Both the position numbers and the translations under genes were made by a program. A DNA stretch of 64,000 nt from DASZCR01 sp964246705 (lineage in GTDB: Bacteria; Acidobacteriota; Blastocatellia; Pyrinomonadales; Pyrinomonadaceae), in assembly GCA_964246705.1 (NCBI GenBank), contig CAXTRQ010000003.1, positions 20,772 to 84,771 of the forward strand, in the 5' to 3' direction. Below, piece after piece: positions 41,860-50,918 of the stretch. The notes beneath the pieces were generated by a model. It ran no database searches, had not been told where the DNA came from, and was given only the letters and a program-made list of their open reading frames with translations. How positions within the stretch are numbered: the stretch's first letter is position 1; each line of letters opens with the position of its first letter.

Positions 41860-43389
41860 CTACGGTCGCGGCGTCGGCTCAGGTACAACTGCCGAAGGCG
41901 CGTTCGTGTCAGTCGTTCCGGTGCGAGCGCCCGGACTGTCATAACCTGCCCAAGGCGTCGCAATGTAGGGGAATCTCGTCAGGAATGGCCTGTCGTTCTC
42001 GTTAACCCCGTCGCCGAGGCGATTGTTCGGCTCCCTGTCGAAGGCTCCGCCGCGAATTTGTCCAGCCGGAGGTTGGAACAGCACGCCCGCGAGGACGCGC
42101 AACTCGATGTCGACGACATCGTCTTGCGGGCGACGCCCGTTCGGGAATCCGGCTAAGTCGTTGCCGAGCACGCCGAGACGATTCTCGCTGCCGATGGCTG
42201 CCGGAGGAACGGCGAGGTTCAGCCGCGCCTGTTCGGAAGGCGTGACGTTCGCGGGTCTGTTAAGACCGGGGACGCCCGTCAGGAAAACGGTCACGACATC
42301 CTCGCGCCCGTCGGCATCGGTGTCGGGCGGAACATCAACATTTGGGCCGTAGAGCAAGTCAATGAGCCGCGCCGGTTCGGGTCGCTGAACAAACGGAAGG
42401 AACTGCATGTCTTCGCTCGGGAAAGATGCGTTAAAGCGATCTTTTCTGTTCAACGGGACGATAAGCTCGTTGACGAGCGGCTGACCCAGACGAGAAACCT
42501 GCGTGAAATCGCCGGAGAACGTGACCGCTCCCGTGCGATTGGGATCGAAAACAATCGTGCTGCGTCGGCTGGCCGTCGCCCAGACGCCGACGATGGCATT
42601 CGGATCGTTAACGCCGGTCGGCGTCGCGCCGTTGGCCGTCACCGCCGTGATCGGCATTTGAACGGCAATCGTGCTGACATTGACGCCTGCCAGACCATCT
42701 ACTCCGGGCGCATTCGGCATACGGATGATGTGTGGGTCATTGAAAGGACGCAGACCCAAAAGATCAAAAAACGAACCTATGTCAATGAAAAACGGGTCGT
42801 CGCGTTGACCGGCAAAGAGCGTGACAGCCCCGCGAGCCGTGTTCACCGTCGTGATGGCTGGCTGTGCGAGATTGGCTTCGTAGTTGGGCGTCGAGCGCGG
42901 CCCGATGTTAGTAGGCGGAACCGGAACATTAGAGGCGATAGTTGTCTGCACGCCGTTGATTAACGCCGTCACAGTGTAAACCTGCCTGATGTTCAAGTCG
43001 GGATCGTCGAGTGACGTGACCTGCCCCGTGTTATAGAGAAACGTATCACCGCTTCTCACAAGAGTGCTGAAACGCCATTCGAGGCGAATGTCAGGGATGG
43101 CGTCACCGTTGTTGTCAATGTTGATCGCGTAATTGATATTGTCATCGAACCTGTAAAAGTTCGGACCGCCTTGAGCTAGTTGAAACGGAATGTAATTCGC
43201 GATGATGTTGACACGCGTCGGATCGTTCGGATCGCGGAAGGCATAAACGTCAGTGTTGTCTGCCATCGGATCAACGGAAGTCGAGGGCGCTTCGCGGTGG
43301 CTGGATGCACGCGCCGTCAGAGGCAGGCCGATGGCGAGTAACGAAAACATTAACAAGCCGACCGCGGCAACGTCGAGAAGTCTTCGCAT
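41860..43389 (-). CDS. Secreted DUF4331-family protein
   Basis: A 509-residue exported protein. A signal peptide (LLDVAAVGLLMFSLLAIGLP) precedes the hallmark opening SSHREAPSTSVDPMADNTDV, then YAFRDPNDPTRVNIIANYIP, which identify DUF4331. Other family-like parts are DGDAIPDIRLEWRF-type phrases (here NGDAIPDIRLEWRFST), RDDPFFIDIGSFFDLLGLRP (~190) and PQDDVVDIELRVLAG (~450). The molecular function of the family is not established. It is the first gene of a three-gene minus-strand set followed by the TPR protein and the NicO/UreH fusion, so a role in metal handling or in delivering something to the permease is possible. Start ATG 43389 has GGAAAGG upstream. Confidence 0.93.
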   Translation of the reverse strand: MRRLLDVAAVGLLMFSLLAIGLPLTARASSHREAPSTSVDPMADNTDVYAFRDPNDPTRVNIIANYIPFQLAQGGPNFYRFDDNINYAINIDNNGDAIPDIRLEWRFSTLVRSGDTFLYNTGQVTSLDDPDLNIRQVYTVTALINGVQTTIASNVPVPPTNIGPRSTPNYEANLAQPAITTVNTARGAVTLFAGQRDDPFFIDIGSFFDLLGLRPFNDPHIIRMPNAPGVDGLAGVNVSTIAVQMPITAVTANGATPTGVNDPNAIVGVWATASRRSTIVFDPNRTGAVTFSGDFTQVSRLGQPLVNELIVPLNRKDRFNASFPSEDMQFLPFVQRPEPARLIDLLYGPNVDVPPDTDADGREDVVTVFLTGVPGLNRPANVTPSEQARLNLAVPPAAIGSENRLGVLGNDLAGFPNGRRPQDDVVDIELRVLAGVLFQPPAGQIRGGAFDREPNNRLGDGVNENDRPFLTRFPYIATPWAGYDSPGARTGTTDTNAPSAVVPEPTPRP

Positions 43390-43879
43390 GTATGGTTCCT
43401 TTCCTTGAAAGCCCGTGATCGTTAATGGCGCGGCGAAGTTTCGGGCTTAGTCCTGAGCGCGCCGTTTGAGCGGCAGACGACTTGGATGTGACCATCGGTC
43501 ATCGTCCACAGTCCTTACTGGAATTCTGAGCGAACACTACGACTGACGACTTTTAGAGATTTTACGTCATCAATTTCATATTGTGCCGATATAAATAATG
43601 TTGATTTATCCCTATAATATACGGAAGAGTTCACCAACCGGATTGCGGTTCACGAAATTTATTTGGGGTGATTCATTCAGAGAGGACTTCAAAGAGAGGG
43701 TTAATTGTCCAAGCTTTTAAATGTGACGCAACCATAACTGAACCTCATAAAACGAGTCAACAAAATTAGTATGATGTTTTTGTCGCAAAACGGGCATGAT
43801 GAACATAATCTCGCAATAAAGATTGAGTAGTTGATTATCTCGGATTGTCTCTAATACTTTTCTATCAATAAATCACCTG
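43390..43879. other. AT-rich intergenic region between divergent genes
   Basis: 490 bases, clearly richer in A/T than the neighbourhood, between the DUF4331 gene (minus) and GNAT copy 2 (plus). A tataat hexamer lies at 43613-43618 but without a good -35 box at the proper distance. Promoters for both directions are expected here. No RNA gene recognised. Confidence 0.55.
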
Positions 43880-44359
43880 ATGAGCGACAGCCTGACCATT
43901 CGTTCTCTCAATCTCGAAGATGCGCCGCAACTGTCGGCCATGTTACGCGCGCAATCTCGTGACTATGCCCGGTTTTTCACACCGTTCAGCTTTGATGAAG
44001 AAACCATCTCAGGCATTCTGGATAAACGAGAGCGAGACGTATTTATGGGCATGTACTGGCGTAATCGGCTCGTCGGGTTTTTTATGTTGCGCGGGTGGGA
44101 CGAGGGCTACGAGGTGGCGGCCTACGGTGTTCTGACAGATCAAGCTTATCGCGGCTACGGGCTGGCAAGACTGTCTTTGGAAATGGCAAAAATCATTTGC
44201 AGGCTTTGTCGCACGCCGCGCATGATGCTTAAAGTTCACCCACGGAACATTGTCGCCAAGACGCTTTTCGAGAAAGCAAGGTTCGTGCTCGATGGCGCTG
44301 ACGACCGTGGGAACCTCGTCTATTATTTTGAGATTAATGAACGGTCGGGGAAATCATAG
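43880..44359 (+). CDS. GNAT-family N-acetyltransferase (copy 2)
   Basis: A 159-residue GNAT protein paralogous to the one at 36533-37021: same opening LTIRSLNLEDAPQLSAMLRA, the FTPFSFDEET segment, MLRGWDEGYEVAAYGVL, the acetyl-CoA loop QAYRGYGLARLSLEMAK and MMLKVHPRNIVAKTLFEKA. It overlaps the next glycosyltransferase gene by 23 bases, which implies coupling. Where copy 1 follows an aminotransferase, copy 2 precedes a glycosyltransferase; both copies probably N-acylate amino sugars of the exported polysaccharide. Substrate not readable. Confidence 0.88.
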   Translation: MSDSLTIRSLNLEDAPQLSAMLRAQSRDYARFFTPFSFDEETISGILDKRERDVFMGMYWRNRLVGFFMLRGWDEGYEVAAYGVLTDQAYRGYGLARLSLEMAKIICRLCRTPRMMLKVHPRNIVAKTLFEKARFVLDGADDRGNLVYYFEINERSGKS

Positions 44360-45512
44360 AATCGGCTTCTGGCTCGGTCACGCCTCCCTAAAGTTTGGCG
44401 GTGTCGGCGCGTACGCGTGGCGCATCCTCAATTCGTTGCTCTCGAACATTGAGCCGGGATGGCGCTTCGAGTTGCTCTGTGAAAGCGAAGCGCAGGAGAG
44501 CGCGGTTCTCGTCGCAGATAATTCTCACGGCATGGCAGCCGTCAACTTAATACCTTCTCTGGACATGCACGATCTTGAGAAATGGATTCACGGCTTAGAA
44601 CTTGACCTCGTCCATTTCCCGATGCCGACGCCCCCATTTCCCGCAGCGCATCAGCCTTATCTTGTGCCGCCGCTTTTGGAATTGCGAATCCCCTACATCG
44701 TCACCATCCACGACGTACAGGAGTTGCATCTCCCCTCCTACTTTTCGCCCGCCCAACGCGCAATCCGTGCAATGCACCACTGGAAAACACTCGATCATGC
44801 TCGCAAGGTAGTTGTCTCCTATGAGCACGTCAAAGCAGACCTCATTAAACTTTTCGGATTGCATGAGGATAAAATACGCGTCTGTCCCATTCCTTTTAAT
44901 TCAATTTCCCTCGAAGAGCCGAGCGCCGACGCATCTCTCGCTTACACGGAAAAGTACAGGGCGTGGAAACCCTTCCTCCTTTACCCGTCCCAGACGTGGC
45001 GACATAAAAATCACATTCAACTACTTCACGCTCTGCAAAGCATAGTGCGGCAAGATGAACTCAATCTGAAGCTAATCTGCACGGGGGCTAAAAGTGATTA
45101 TTACCCGGAAGTCGCGAAGGAGGTTGAGCGACTGGGTTTAGAAGATTCGGTATTGTTTACGGGACTCGTGCCTGAGGGCGAACTCTGTTGGCTATACAGA
45201 AATACCGTACTGGTGACGATTCCGACCGAGTATGAAGCGGGAAGTTTTCCTCTGTACGAGGCGATGCTGCAAAGCGCGCCGGTCATCTGCTCTGATGTCA
45301 CCTCGTTGCCGGAAACCATCGCCGACCGCCGTTTTGTTTTCAACCCTTATGACGTTGATGAATTATCCGGCTTGATTCGGCGCATGCTGACGGAAGGGAA
45401 ACTACGCGAGCAAAATATTAAGAATAGTCACAGGCGAGCCGACGAATTGCGGAGCATTAATGCAGCCATATATTTTTATGCGACTTACCGCAGCATATTG
45501 GGTTACGCATAA
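44337..45512 (+). CDS. GT4-type glycosyltransferase
   Basis: A 391-residue GT-B enzyme: N-terminal loop KFGGVGAYAWRILNSLL (~19), IPYIVTIHDVQELHLPSYFS (~118), donor-binding FLLYPSQTWRHKNHIQLLHA (~222), VLFTGLVPEGELCWLYRNTV (~282) and the EYEAGSFPLYEAML motif (~308), a form of EGFGxxxxEA. It probably transfers a sugar from a nucleotide donor during polysaccharide assembly at the inner face of the membrane. The ATG at 44337 lies inside the end of the GNAT gene (23-base overlap). Two further transferases follow, one on the opposite strand, convergent with only 27 bases between stops. Confidence 0.9.
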   Translation: MNGRGNHRIGFWLGHASLKFGGVGAYAWRILNSLLSNIEPGWRFELLCESEAQESAVLVADNSHGMAAVNLIPSLDMHDLEKWIHGLELDLVHFPMPTPPFPAAHQPYLVPPLLELRIPYIVTIHDVQELHLPSYFSPAQRAIRAMHHWKTLDHARKVVVSYEHVKADLIKLFGLHEDKIRVCPIPFNSISLEEPSADASLAYTEKYRAWKPFLLYPSQTWRHKNHIQLLHALQSIVRQDELNLKLICTGAKSDYYPEVAKEVERLGLEDSVLFTGLVPEGELCWLYRNTVLVTIPTEYEAGSFPLYEAMLQSAPVICSDVTSLPETIADRRFVFNPYDVDELSGLIRRMLTEGKLREQNIKNSHRRADELRSINAAIYFYATYRSILGYA

Positions 45513-45539
45513 CGCTTACGCGCCGGTCTTGAATGCCCT

Positions 45540-46280
45540 TCAAGTCATAATCAAGTCTGAGTATTGTTCGATGAACTTGGAATCCTTTTGTGTGGTGCTG
45601 ATTCCGCCCCCTTCAAAATTTGCGATCAGGTATCCGACGTACTTCTTTTGGACTCGATCATTCCAGAAGCATTTGATGTTCATGACGTAATCAGCCAGAA
45701 CAGTGTATTCCGTCTCAAATTGGCTGACGACATCAAAAATCCTTCTCTCGTAAAAGACGGCTTGATGGCAAATATTATACTTTCTCAGCTTGGCCTTATT
45801 GAACTCGCCGTCGTAAATGATGCCCCGCTCCAACATGTAAACATTCCCATAAACAAACCATAGTTCGCCCTCCGGCATGCCCCCGGCGAGACTGCTCAGG
45901 ATGTTTGATCTGAGACTATCACCCGCGCCGAGGAAGTACAGATACTTGCCTGTGGCTACATCAATGCCCTTATTCATCGCATCGTACACGCCTTCGTCCG
46001 GCTCGGATATGATCTCGATTTTGTCTTCATACTGCTCCGCAATATCGAGGGTTTCATCCGTGGAACCGCCATCGACGATGATATATTCAAATAAACTTTC
46101 ATCTTGAGACAGAACGGAATGAATGGTCTTTTCAATTTTGAGGCCGCCGTTATAGACCGGCGTGATAATCGAAAATAGCTTTTGTTTCACTGGTTTAATC
46201 TCGATAAGGCTCAGGCAGACCGGCGGACTGTTTGAGTCTTTGAAACACAGAAATTCTAATTTTCCGAGACACGCGCGCAT
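45540..46280 (-). CDS. GT2-family glycosyltransferase (WcaA-like)
   Basis: A 246-residue GT-A enzyme on the minus strand, the only cluster transferase in that orientation. It has the nucleotide-binding opening FSIITPVYNGG (~37), YIIVDGGSTDETLDIAE (~65), SEPDEGVYDAMNKGIDVATG (~92) and the metal-binding region YFLGAGDSL (~115; the usual DxD reads GAGDS, so one Asp is replaced). CHQAVFYERRIFD (~170) fits the family. Such enzymes add single sugars, often to lipid carriers. Convergent with the transferase at 44337 and divergent from 46489. The start is uncertain: no further Met occurs until ~102, and the first ~33 residues look unlike the family. Confidence 0.85.
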   Translation of the reverse strand: MRACLGKLEFLCFKDSNSPPVCLSLIEIKPVKQKLFSIITPVYNGGLKIEKTIHSVLSQDESLFEYIIVDGGSTDETLDIAEQYEDKIEIISEPDEGVYDAMNKGIDVATGKYLYFLGAGDSLRSNILSSLAGGMPEGELWFVYGNVYMLERGIIYDGEFNKAKLRKYNICHQAVFYERRIFDVVSQFETEYTVLADYVMNIKCFWNDRVQKKYVGYLIANFEGGGISTTQKDSKFIEQYSDLIMT

Positions 46281-46488
46281 TGACCAGCTTTCAGGATGTT
46301 AGCTTCTGATGACGGTCAATCGCGTTAAAATAAAAGGCAAATGCTCATGACATTGAAATCCGAAAGCTGTTTCGATACGTACTTTACCATACGCTATCAC
46401 TAAAAAAATCTGCACGCGCTGGATACTTGTGTTAAGGGCACGCTGAAGAAATGCATTAAGAAAGAACACGGGGCAGGGAGCATCTTTC

Positions 46489-47496
46489 GTGAACATACTG
46501 ATAATCGGCCCGTCCTCACCTCCCTTTGGCGGAGTCAGCGTTTTCATCAACAGGTACAGACGCGAATTAAGCGCCTCTGGTCATCTGGTCGAGGTGCTCG
46601 ATAAGTGCCGTTTGAAACTCATCAGATTTTATCTCAGCCATCTCCTGATTCCATTCAAGAAATATGATGTGATTAGCATCAACGTCGCTTCTTTTTACGT
46701 GCTGATGCTTCTGTTCCTCCTCGGCTTGTCCCGCAAGATGCAGGTCATTGACCATAACTGGCGGCAGCTTGAAGAGTGGAATGTTATTAAAAAACGACTC
46801 TTCAGCATCTTTATCCGCCAGAGCCGGGAAGTGATTTTGGTCGGCCAACATTTACGAACCTACTATCAAGATCATCACGTCGCGTTGCCGTGCGCGACAC
46901 GCGTGCAGAATACGTTTATACCGCCGCCTCTGGAAGAAGAGGAAACTATTTACCATACATACCCTGCGGAAGTTCGGCGCTTTGTGCAACAGCGCGCCCC
47001 GCTCCTCATCGGAAACGCTTCGAGCATCATGTTCTACCGTGGAATTGATCTTTACGGATTAGACATGTGTGTTGAGCTTGTCGCCGCGCTCAAACCGATG
47101 TACCCGAACGTCGGGCTGGTTTTCGCATTAGCCGACATTTGCGACCATGAATACTTCGAGAAAATCATGCAGCGCATAGATGAGTTGGGCATTAAAGAAA
47201 ATTTCTGTTTCATGACCGGACAAAAAGAGTTGTGGCCTTTGTTTCGTAAAGCTGATCTATCGGTTCGTCCTACTTACTCGGACGGCTATGGCATCAGCGT
47301 GGCCGAGTCGCTTTTCTTAGGATGCGCGACAGTTGCCAGCGATGTATGTGAGAGGGCGGAAGGAACCCTCGTTTTCCCAAATCGAAATCAGCAAGGATTC
47401 GAGTTGAGATGTCACGAGGTGTTGGAGCTTTGGTCAGCGCGTCAAGAGACTTTTGAAAGTTTCGTAGAGCAAGTTCACGCCTTTGCGGGCGACTGA
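46489..47496 (+). CDS. Glycosyltransferase family 1/4
   Basis: A 335-residue GT-B enzyme with NILIIGPSSPPFGGVSVFIN (Gly-rich loop, ~2-20), KKYDVISINVASFYVLMLLF (~58), a hydrophobic stretch that suggests membrane contact, and the C-terminal CFMTGQKELWPLFRKADLSV plus YSDGYGISVAESLFLG (~262), the EGFGxxxxEA-type motif with Asp/Gly in place of Glu. It is shorter than usual family members (350-400). The GTG start at 46489 has GGGAG about eight bases upstream; no ATG alternative fits. It lies 63 bases before the GT2 gene at 47559 and is likely co-transcribed. Confidence 0.88.
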   Translation: MNILIIGPSSPPFGGVSVFINRYRRELSASGHLVEVLDKCRLKLIRFYLSHLLIPFKKYDVISINVASFYVLMLLFLLGLSRKMQVIDHNWRQLEEWNVIKKRLFSIFIRQSREVILVGQHLRTYYQDHHVALPCATRVQNTFIPPPLEEEETIYHTYPAEVRRFVQQRAPLLIGNASSIMFYRGIDLYGLDMCVELVAALKPMYPNVGLVFALADICDHEYFEKIMQRIDELGIKENFCFMTGQKELWPLFRKADLSVRPTYSDGYGISVAESLFLGCATVASDVCERAEGTLVFPNRNQQGFELRCHEVLELWSARQETFESFVEQVHAFAGD

Positions 47497-47558
47497 ACCG
47501 CCGGAATGGGTTTCGTGTTTTTGGGCTACGCAATCGCGCGCAATCGGTATCGCTCGTA

Positions 47559-48545
47559 ATGAATGCGAACAACAAGCAAGGTGAGTTGTTATCTTTAAAC
47601 CCGCACGGCGTTTCGGTCGTCGTACCTTCTTACAACCATGCGGCCTTTATCAGTAAGTGCTTGCATTCCATCATTCGACAGACGCATCCGCCGACGGAAT
47701 TGATCGTTATTGACGACGGCTCGACGGACGGCTCGCCGCAGGTGATTGAGCGGGCGCTGAAACGATGTTCCTTTTCCTGCGAATTGATTGTCCGAGCCAA
47801 TCGCGGGCTAAGCGCTACGCTAAACGAGGGATTAGAGAGAAGTCGCGGCGCTTATTTTGCCTATCTGGGTTCTGATGACGTGTGGCTTTCACCTTTTCTT
47901 GAGAGGCGCGTCGAACTTATGGAAGCAAGGCCGGAGGCGGTGCTGGCCTACGGTCATACATATGTCGTGGACGAGCATGACCGTATTATCGAGTGTACGA
48001 CGGATTGGGCGCGCGGCTATGTTGACGGGCATGCACGCCAGATGCTGCTGCGGCGAATTGCGCCGAGTAGCCCGACGGTAGTTTACAGGCGAACGGCTCT
48101 CGAAAAACATGGGTGGAATGAACGCGCGAAGTTGGAGGATTACGAACTGTATCTGCGTCTGAGCGTAGAGGGTGAATTTGCTTTCGATGAACGAGTCATG
48201 TCGGCATGGAGACAGCACGGCTTTAACGTGAGCCGGAACCTGTCAATGATGCTGAGCGAGAGCCTGAGAGCACAGCAAGAGACGCTGTCGCAACTTGATA
48301 TTGACGGCGAGACGTTGCGGAAGTCGCAATCCGCGTTGCGTTGGATGTACGCGGAAGAATTTGCCAGAGACGGGCAGAAGGCACAGGCATTGGGGTTGAT
48401 GTCTCGAAATTTGCTAAGCGTTCCCTCAGCTAGTTTTGCCGGTCGGATGCTAATGCGTTTGCTCATGCCGCGCCGCGCCGCCGAGTGGCGAAGGCGACGT
48501 TTGCACAGGTACGCACACGAACGCTACGGTGCGATTCAGCTTTAG
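47559..48545 (+). CDS. GT2-family glycosyltransferase
   Basis: A 328-residue GT-A enzyme: VSVVVPSYNHAAFISKCLHS (~18), ELIVIDDGSTDGSPQVIERA (~46), NRGLSATLNEGLERSRGAYF (~85) and the DxD region LGSDDVWLSPFLERR (~108). HGWNERAKLEDYELYLRLSV (~188) carries the ED acceptor-side motif. The C-terminal ~80 residues are Arg/Leu-rich and may be a peripheral membrane anchor or oligomer contact. Same strand and spacing as the gene before; the ABC exporter permease follows after ~150 bases. Confidence 0.9.
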   Translation: MNANNKQGELLSLNPHGVSVVVPSYNHAAFISKCLHSIIRQTHPPTELIVIDDGSTDGSPQVIERALKRCSFSCELIVRANRGLSATLNEGLERSRGAYFAYLGSDDVWLSPFLERRVELMEARPEAVLAYGHTYVVDEHDRIIECTTDWARGYVDGHARQMLLRRIAPSSPTVVYRRTALEKHGWNERAKLEDYELYLRLSVEGEFAFDERVMSAWRQHGFNVSRNLSMMLSESLRAQQETLSQLDIDGETLRKSQSALRWMYAEEFARDGQKAQALGLMSRNLLSVPSASFAGRMLMRLLMPRRAAEWRRRRLHRYAHERYGAIQL

Positions 48546-48696
48546 CGGCATGCCATCGAGCGCGCCGCCTCGACGGCAAGGACGGCAAACCGAAATCCTT
48601 TAACGTCCGGTCGGATGAGCAGCACCAGCAGTTTATCACCACCCCAGCCTTGCTCGAATCAAGGCATTATTTAGTGAAAGCAGTTTGAAAATAAGA

Positions 48697-49554
48697 ATGG
48701 ATTCGCCGCGCTTTATTCACGCTTCCTTACCCGACCAGCCTCTCGTTAAAGTTGGTATGGGCAAGCCCACACGCGTGACCTTCAACTGGCGCGACCTCTG
48801 GGCATACCATGAGTTGTTCTACTTTTTAACGTGGCGCGACATCAAGGTTCGTTATAAGCAGACCGCGATGGGAGCAGCGTGGGCGGTCGTCCAGCCGTTT
48901 TTTACGATGCTCGTCTTTACCGTCTTCTTCGGACTCTTCGTGCACGTGCCGTCGGACGGTATGCCGTATCCATTGTTTACTTATGCCGGGTTGCTCCCGT
49001 GGATGTTCTTTTCCAATGCCATCAACAATGCCAGCAACAGCCTCGCGGCCAACTCTCACCTGATTGCCAAAGTTTATTTCCCGCGTATCTTAATCCCGGC
49101 GGCGGCAGTGGCGGCAGGACTGGTAGATTTTTTAATCGGCGCGGTCATTCTTATCGGTCTGGTGCTCTATTACGGTATCGCGCTCACTTGGAGTATTTTG
49201 TTGCTTCCGGTTTTCGTGCTGTTGATGACGCTGCTCGCGCTCGCCATCGGCGTTTGGGCTTCGGCCTTGAACGTCAAATACAGGGACATACGGCATGCGC
49301 TACCTTTCACGCTGCAACTCTGGATGTTCGCCACGCCGATCATTTATCCGGCCAGCGTCGTGCCTGACGAATGGCGTTGGGCGTTGGCGCTGAACCCGAT
49401 GACGGGACTCATCGAAGGATTTCGCTCAGCATTAAGCGGGCGGGAGTTTCCCGGTCAGGCAATCATTGTCTCGGCGGTCTTGACGGCGACGGCGCTTGGG
49501 TGCGCCATTTACGCTTTTCGTCGTAGCGAGCAGAATCTCGCCGATTACATCTGA
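48697..49554 (+). CDS. wzm: ABC-2-type polysaccharide export permease (Wzm-like)
   Basis: A 285-residue inner-membrane protein with six hydrophobic segments. The family signature lies near the start (LWAYHELFYFLTWRDIKVRY, ~32-50), followed by GAAWAVVQPFFTMLVFTVFF, LLPWMFFSNAINNASNSLAA and, near the end, YPASVVPDEWRWALALNPMT (~220). With the ATPase seven bases downstream it forms a Wzm/Wzt exporter that moves finished or lipid-linked polysaccharide across the inner membrane. I use the ATG at 48697; an in-frame TTG at 48685 is possible and neither has a strong ribosome site. The symbol is by function; sequence identity was not computed. Confidence 0.94.
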   Translation: MDSPRFIHASLPDQPLVKVGMGKPTRVTFNWRDLWAYHELFYFLTWRDIKVRYKQTAMGAAWAVVQPFFTMLVFTVFFGLFVHVPSDGMPYPLFTYAGLLPWMFFSNAINNASNSLAANSHLIAKVYFPRILIPAAAVAAGLVDFLIGAVILIGLVLYYGIALTWSILLLPVFVLLMTLLALAIGVWASALNVKYRDIRHALPFTLQLWMFATPIIYPASVVPDEWRWALALNPMTGLIEGFRSALSGREFPGQAIIVSAVLTATALGCAIYAFRRSEQNLADYI

Positions 49555-49561
49555 CGTTTTT

Positions 49562-50890
49562 ATGAAACCGATTATCAGGGTTGAAAACCTGAGTAAACAG
49601 TATTTCATCGGCGGGTTGAACGCGCGTTACTGGACGTTCCGCGAGATGCTTGCAGGAACGCTCATGTCACCGTTCAGAGGTTTGCGCCCGTCAGGTGGCA
49701 GCGCGGCACAAGAGTCCGTGTGGGCGCTCAAAGATGTGACTTTCGATATTCAACCGGGCGAAGTCGTCGGCCTCATCGGAGATAACGGCGCAGGGAAATC
49801 AACGCTGCTCAAAATCCTGTCCCGCATCGTGGGGCCGACCTCGGGCGGGTTCGAGCTTTACGGGAGAGTGGGGAGTCTGCTGGAGGTCGGCACAGGTTTT
49901 CACCCAGACCTCACCGGACGGGAAAACATCTTCATGAGCGGCGCGATTCTCGGCATCAAGCGAAGCGAGTTGGCGAAGAGGTTCGACGAGATTGTTGCCT
50001 TCTCAGGCGTTGAGAAGTTCATCGACACGCCGGTCAAGTGGTACTCAAGCGGGATGTATCTGCGCCTCGCTTTCTCGGTCGCCGTGCATCTCGATACGGA
50101 AATTCTGACGATGGACGAAGTGCTGGCCGTCGGCGATGTTTCGTTCCAGCAGAAGTGCATTGACAAGATGCACGAGATCAGACAGGACGGGCGCACAATC
50201 CTTTTCGTTTCACACGCCATGTCGGCGGTCACACGCCTGTGCAAGCGTGTCATCCTGTTGGAGAAGGGGCGCATCGCCAACGACGGGCCGGCGCAGGAGG
50301 TCGTCAACGCTTACGTCGGCGCAAGCTGGCAGGTAACGGAAGAAAGCGAGTGGTACGAACCGGCGCACGCTCCCGGCCGCGGCGCGGTGCGTCTCGAACG
50401 CGTGCGTGTCTGCGCCGAAGATGGGCAGACGACAGCTTCGATTGACATCCGCCTTCCAGTGGGCATTGAAATCTCTTACGAGGTTTTAGAGCCGAACCTG
50501 ATCCTTTCGCCGACGGTCGAACTTTTCAATGATTCGGGTGTCCATCTGTTCAGCACGCATGATGTCGCTTCCGAGTGGAGGCGTCGCCCGCGCCCCGTCG
50601 GGCATTACCGGAGCACTGTCTGGATACCCGGCAACTGCCTTGCCGAAGGCAACTTCCTCGCGCACGTCGCCGTCGTCTCGCACACACCGGCGACCATGAC
50701 GCACGCCGAAGCGCGCAACGCCGTCACGCTTCAGATGGTTGATACCCTCGCCGGTGATTCGGCGCGCGGCGATTACATCGGCCCGATTGGCGGCGTCGTG
50801 AGGCCGTGGCTCAATTGGACGACCGACTTTTACGTCGGGCGAAAAGAGCGGGAAGCGAACTCGTATCTCTCGGGCGAGATACCTGTCTAG
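49562..50890 (+). CDS. wzt: Polysaccharide ABC transporter ATPase with C-terminal cargo-binding domain (Wzt-like)
   Basis: A 442-residue protein: ATPase part (~1-245) with Walker A GDNGAGKST (~80), the modified signature YSSGMYLRLAFS (~160) typical of polysaccharide exporters, Walker B EILTMDEVLAVGD (~180) and switch His in FVSHAM (~220). Residues ~270-425 form a beta-rich C-terminal domain (ISYEVLEPNLILSPTVELFN, GNCLAEGNFLAHVAVVSH) like the Wzt cargo-recognition domain that binds the end-modified chain. Its presence suggests a capped O-antigen-like polymer rather than a carrier-blind exporter. The ATG at 49562 lies seven bases after the Wzm stop. Domain assignment is firm; recognition of a specific cap is inferred. 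Confidence 0.94.
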   Translation: MKPIIRVENLSKQYFIGGLNARYWTFREMLAGTLMSPFRGLRPSGGSAAQESVWALKDVTFDIQPGEVVGLIGDNGAGKSTLLKILSRIVGPTSGGFELYGRVGSLLEVGTGFHPDLTGRENIFMSGAILGIKRSELAKRFDEIVAFSGVEKFIDTPVKWYSSGMYLRLAFSVAVHLDTEILTMDEVLAVGDVSFQQKCIDKMHEIRQDGRTILFVSHAMSAVTRLCKRVILLEKGRIANDGPAQEVVNAYVGASWQVTEESEWYEPAHAPGRGAVRLERVRVCAEDGQTTASIDIRLPVGIEISYEVLEPNLILSPTVELFNDSGVHLFSTHDVASEWRRRPRPVGHYRSTVWIPGNCLAEGNFLAHVAVVSHTPATMTHAEARNAVTLQMVDTLAGDSARGDYIGPIGGVVRPWLNWTTDFYVGRKEREANSYLSGEIPV

Positions 50891-50918
50891 AGGGCGAGCA
50901 TTCATGGACATCTGAGAA

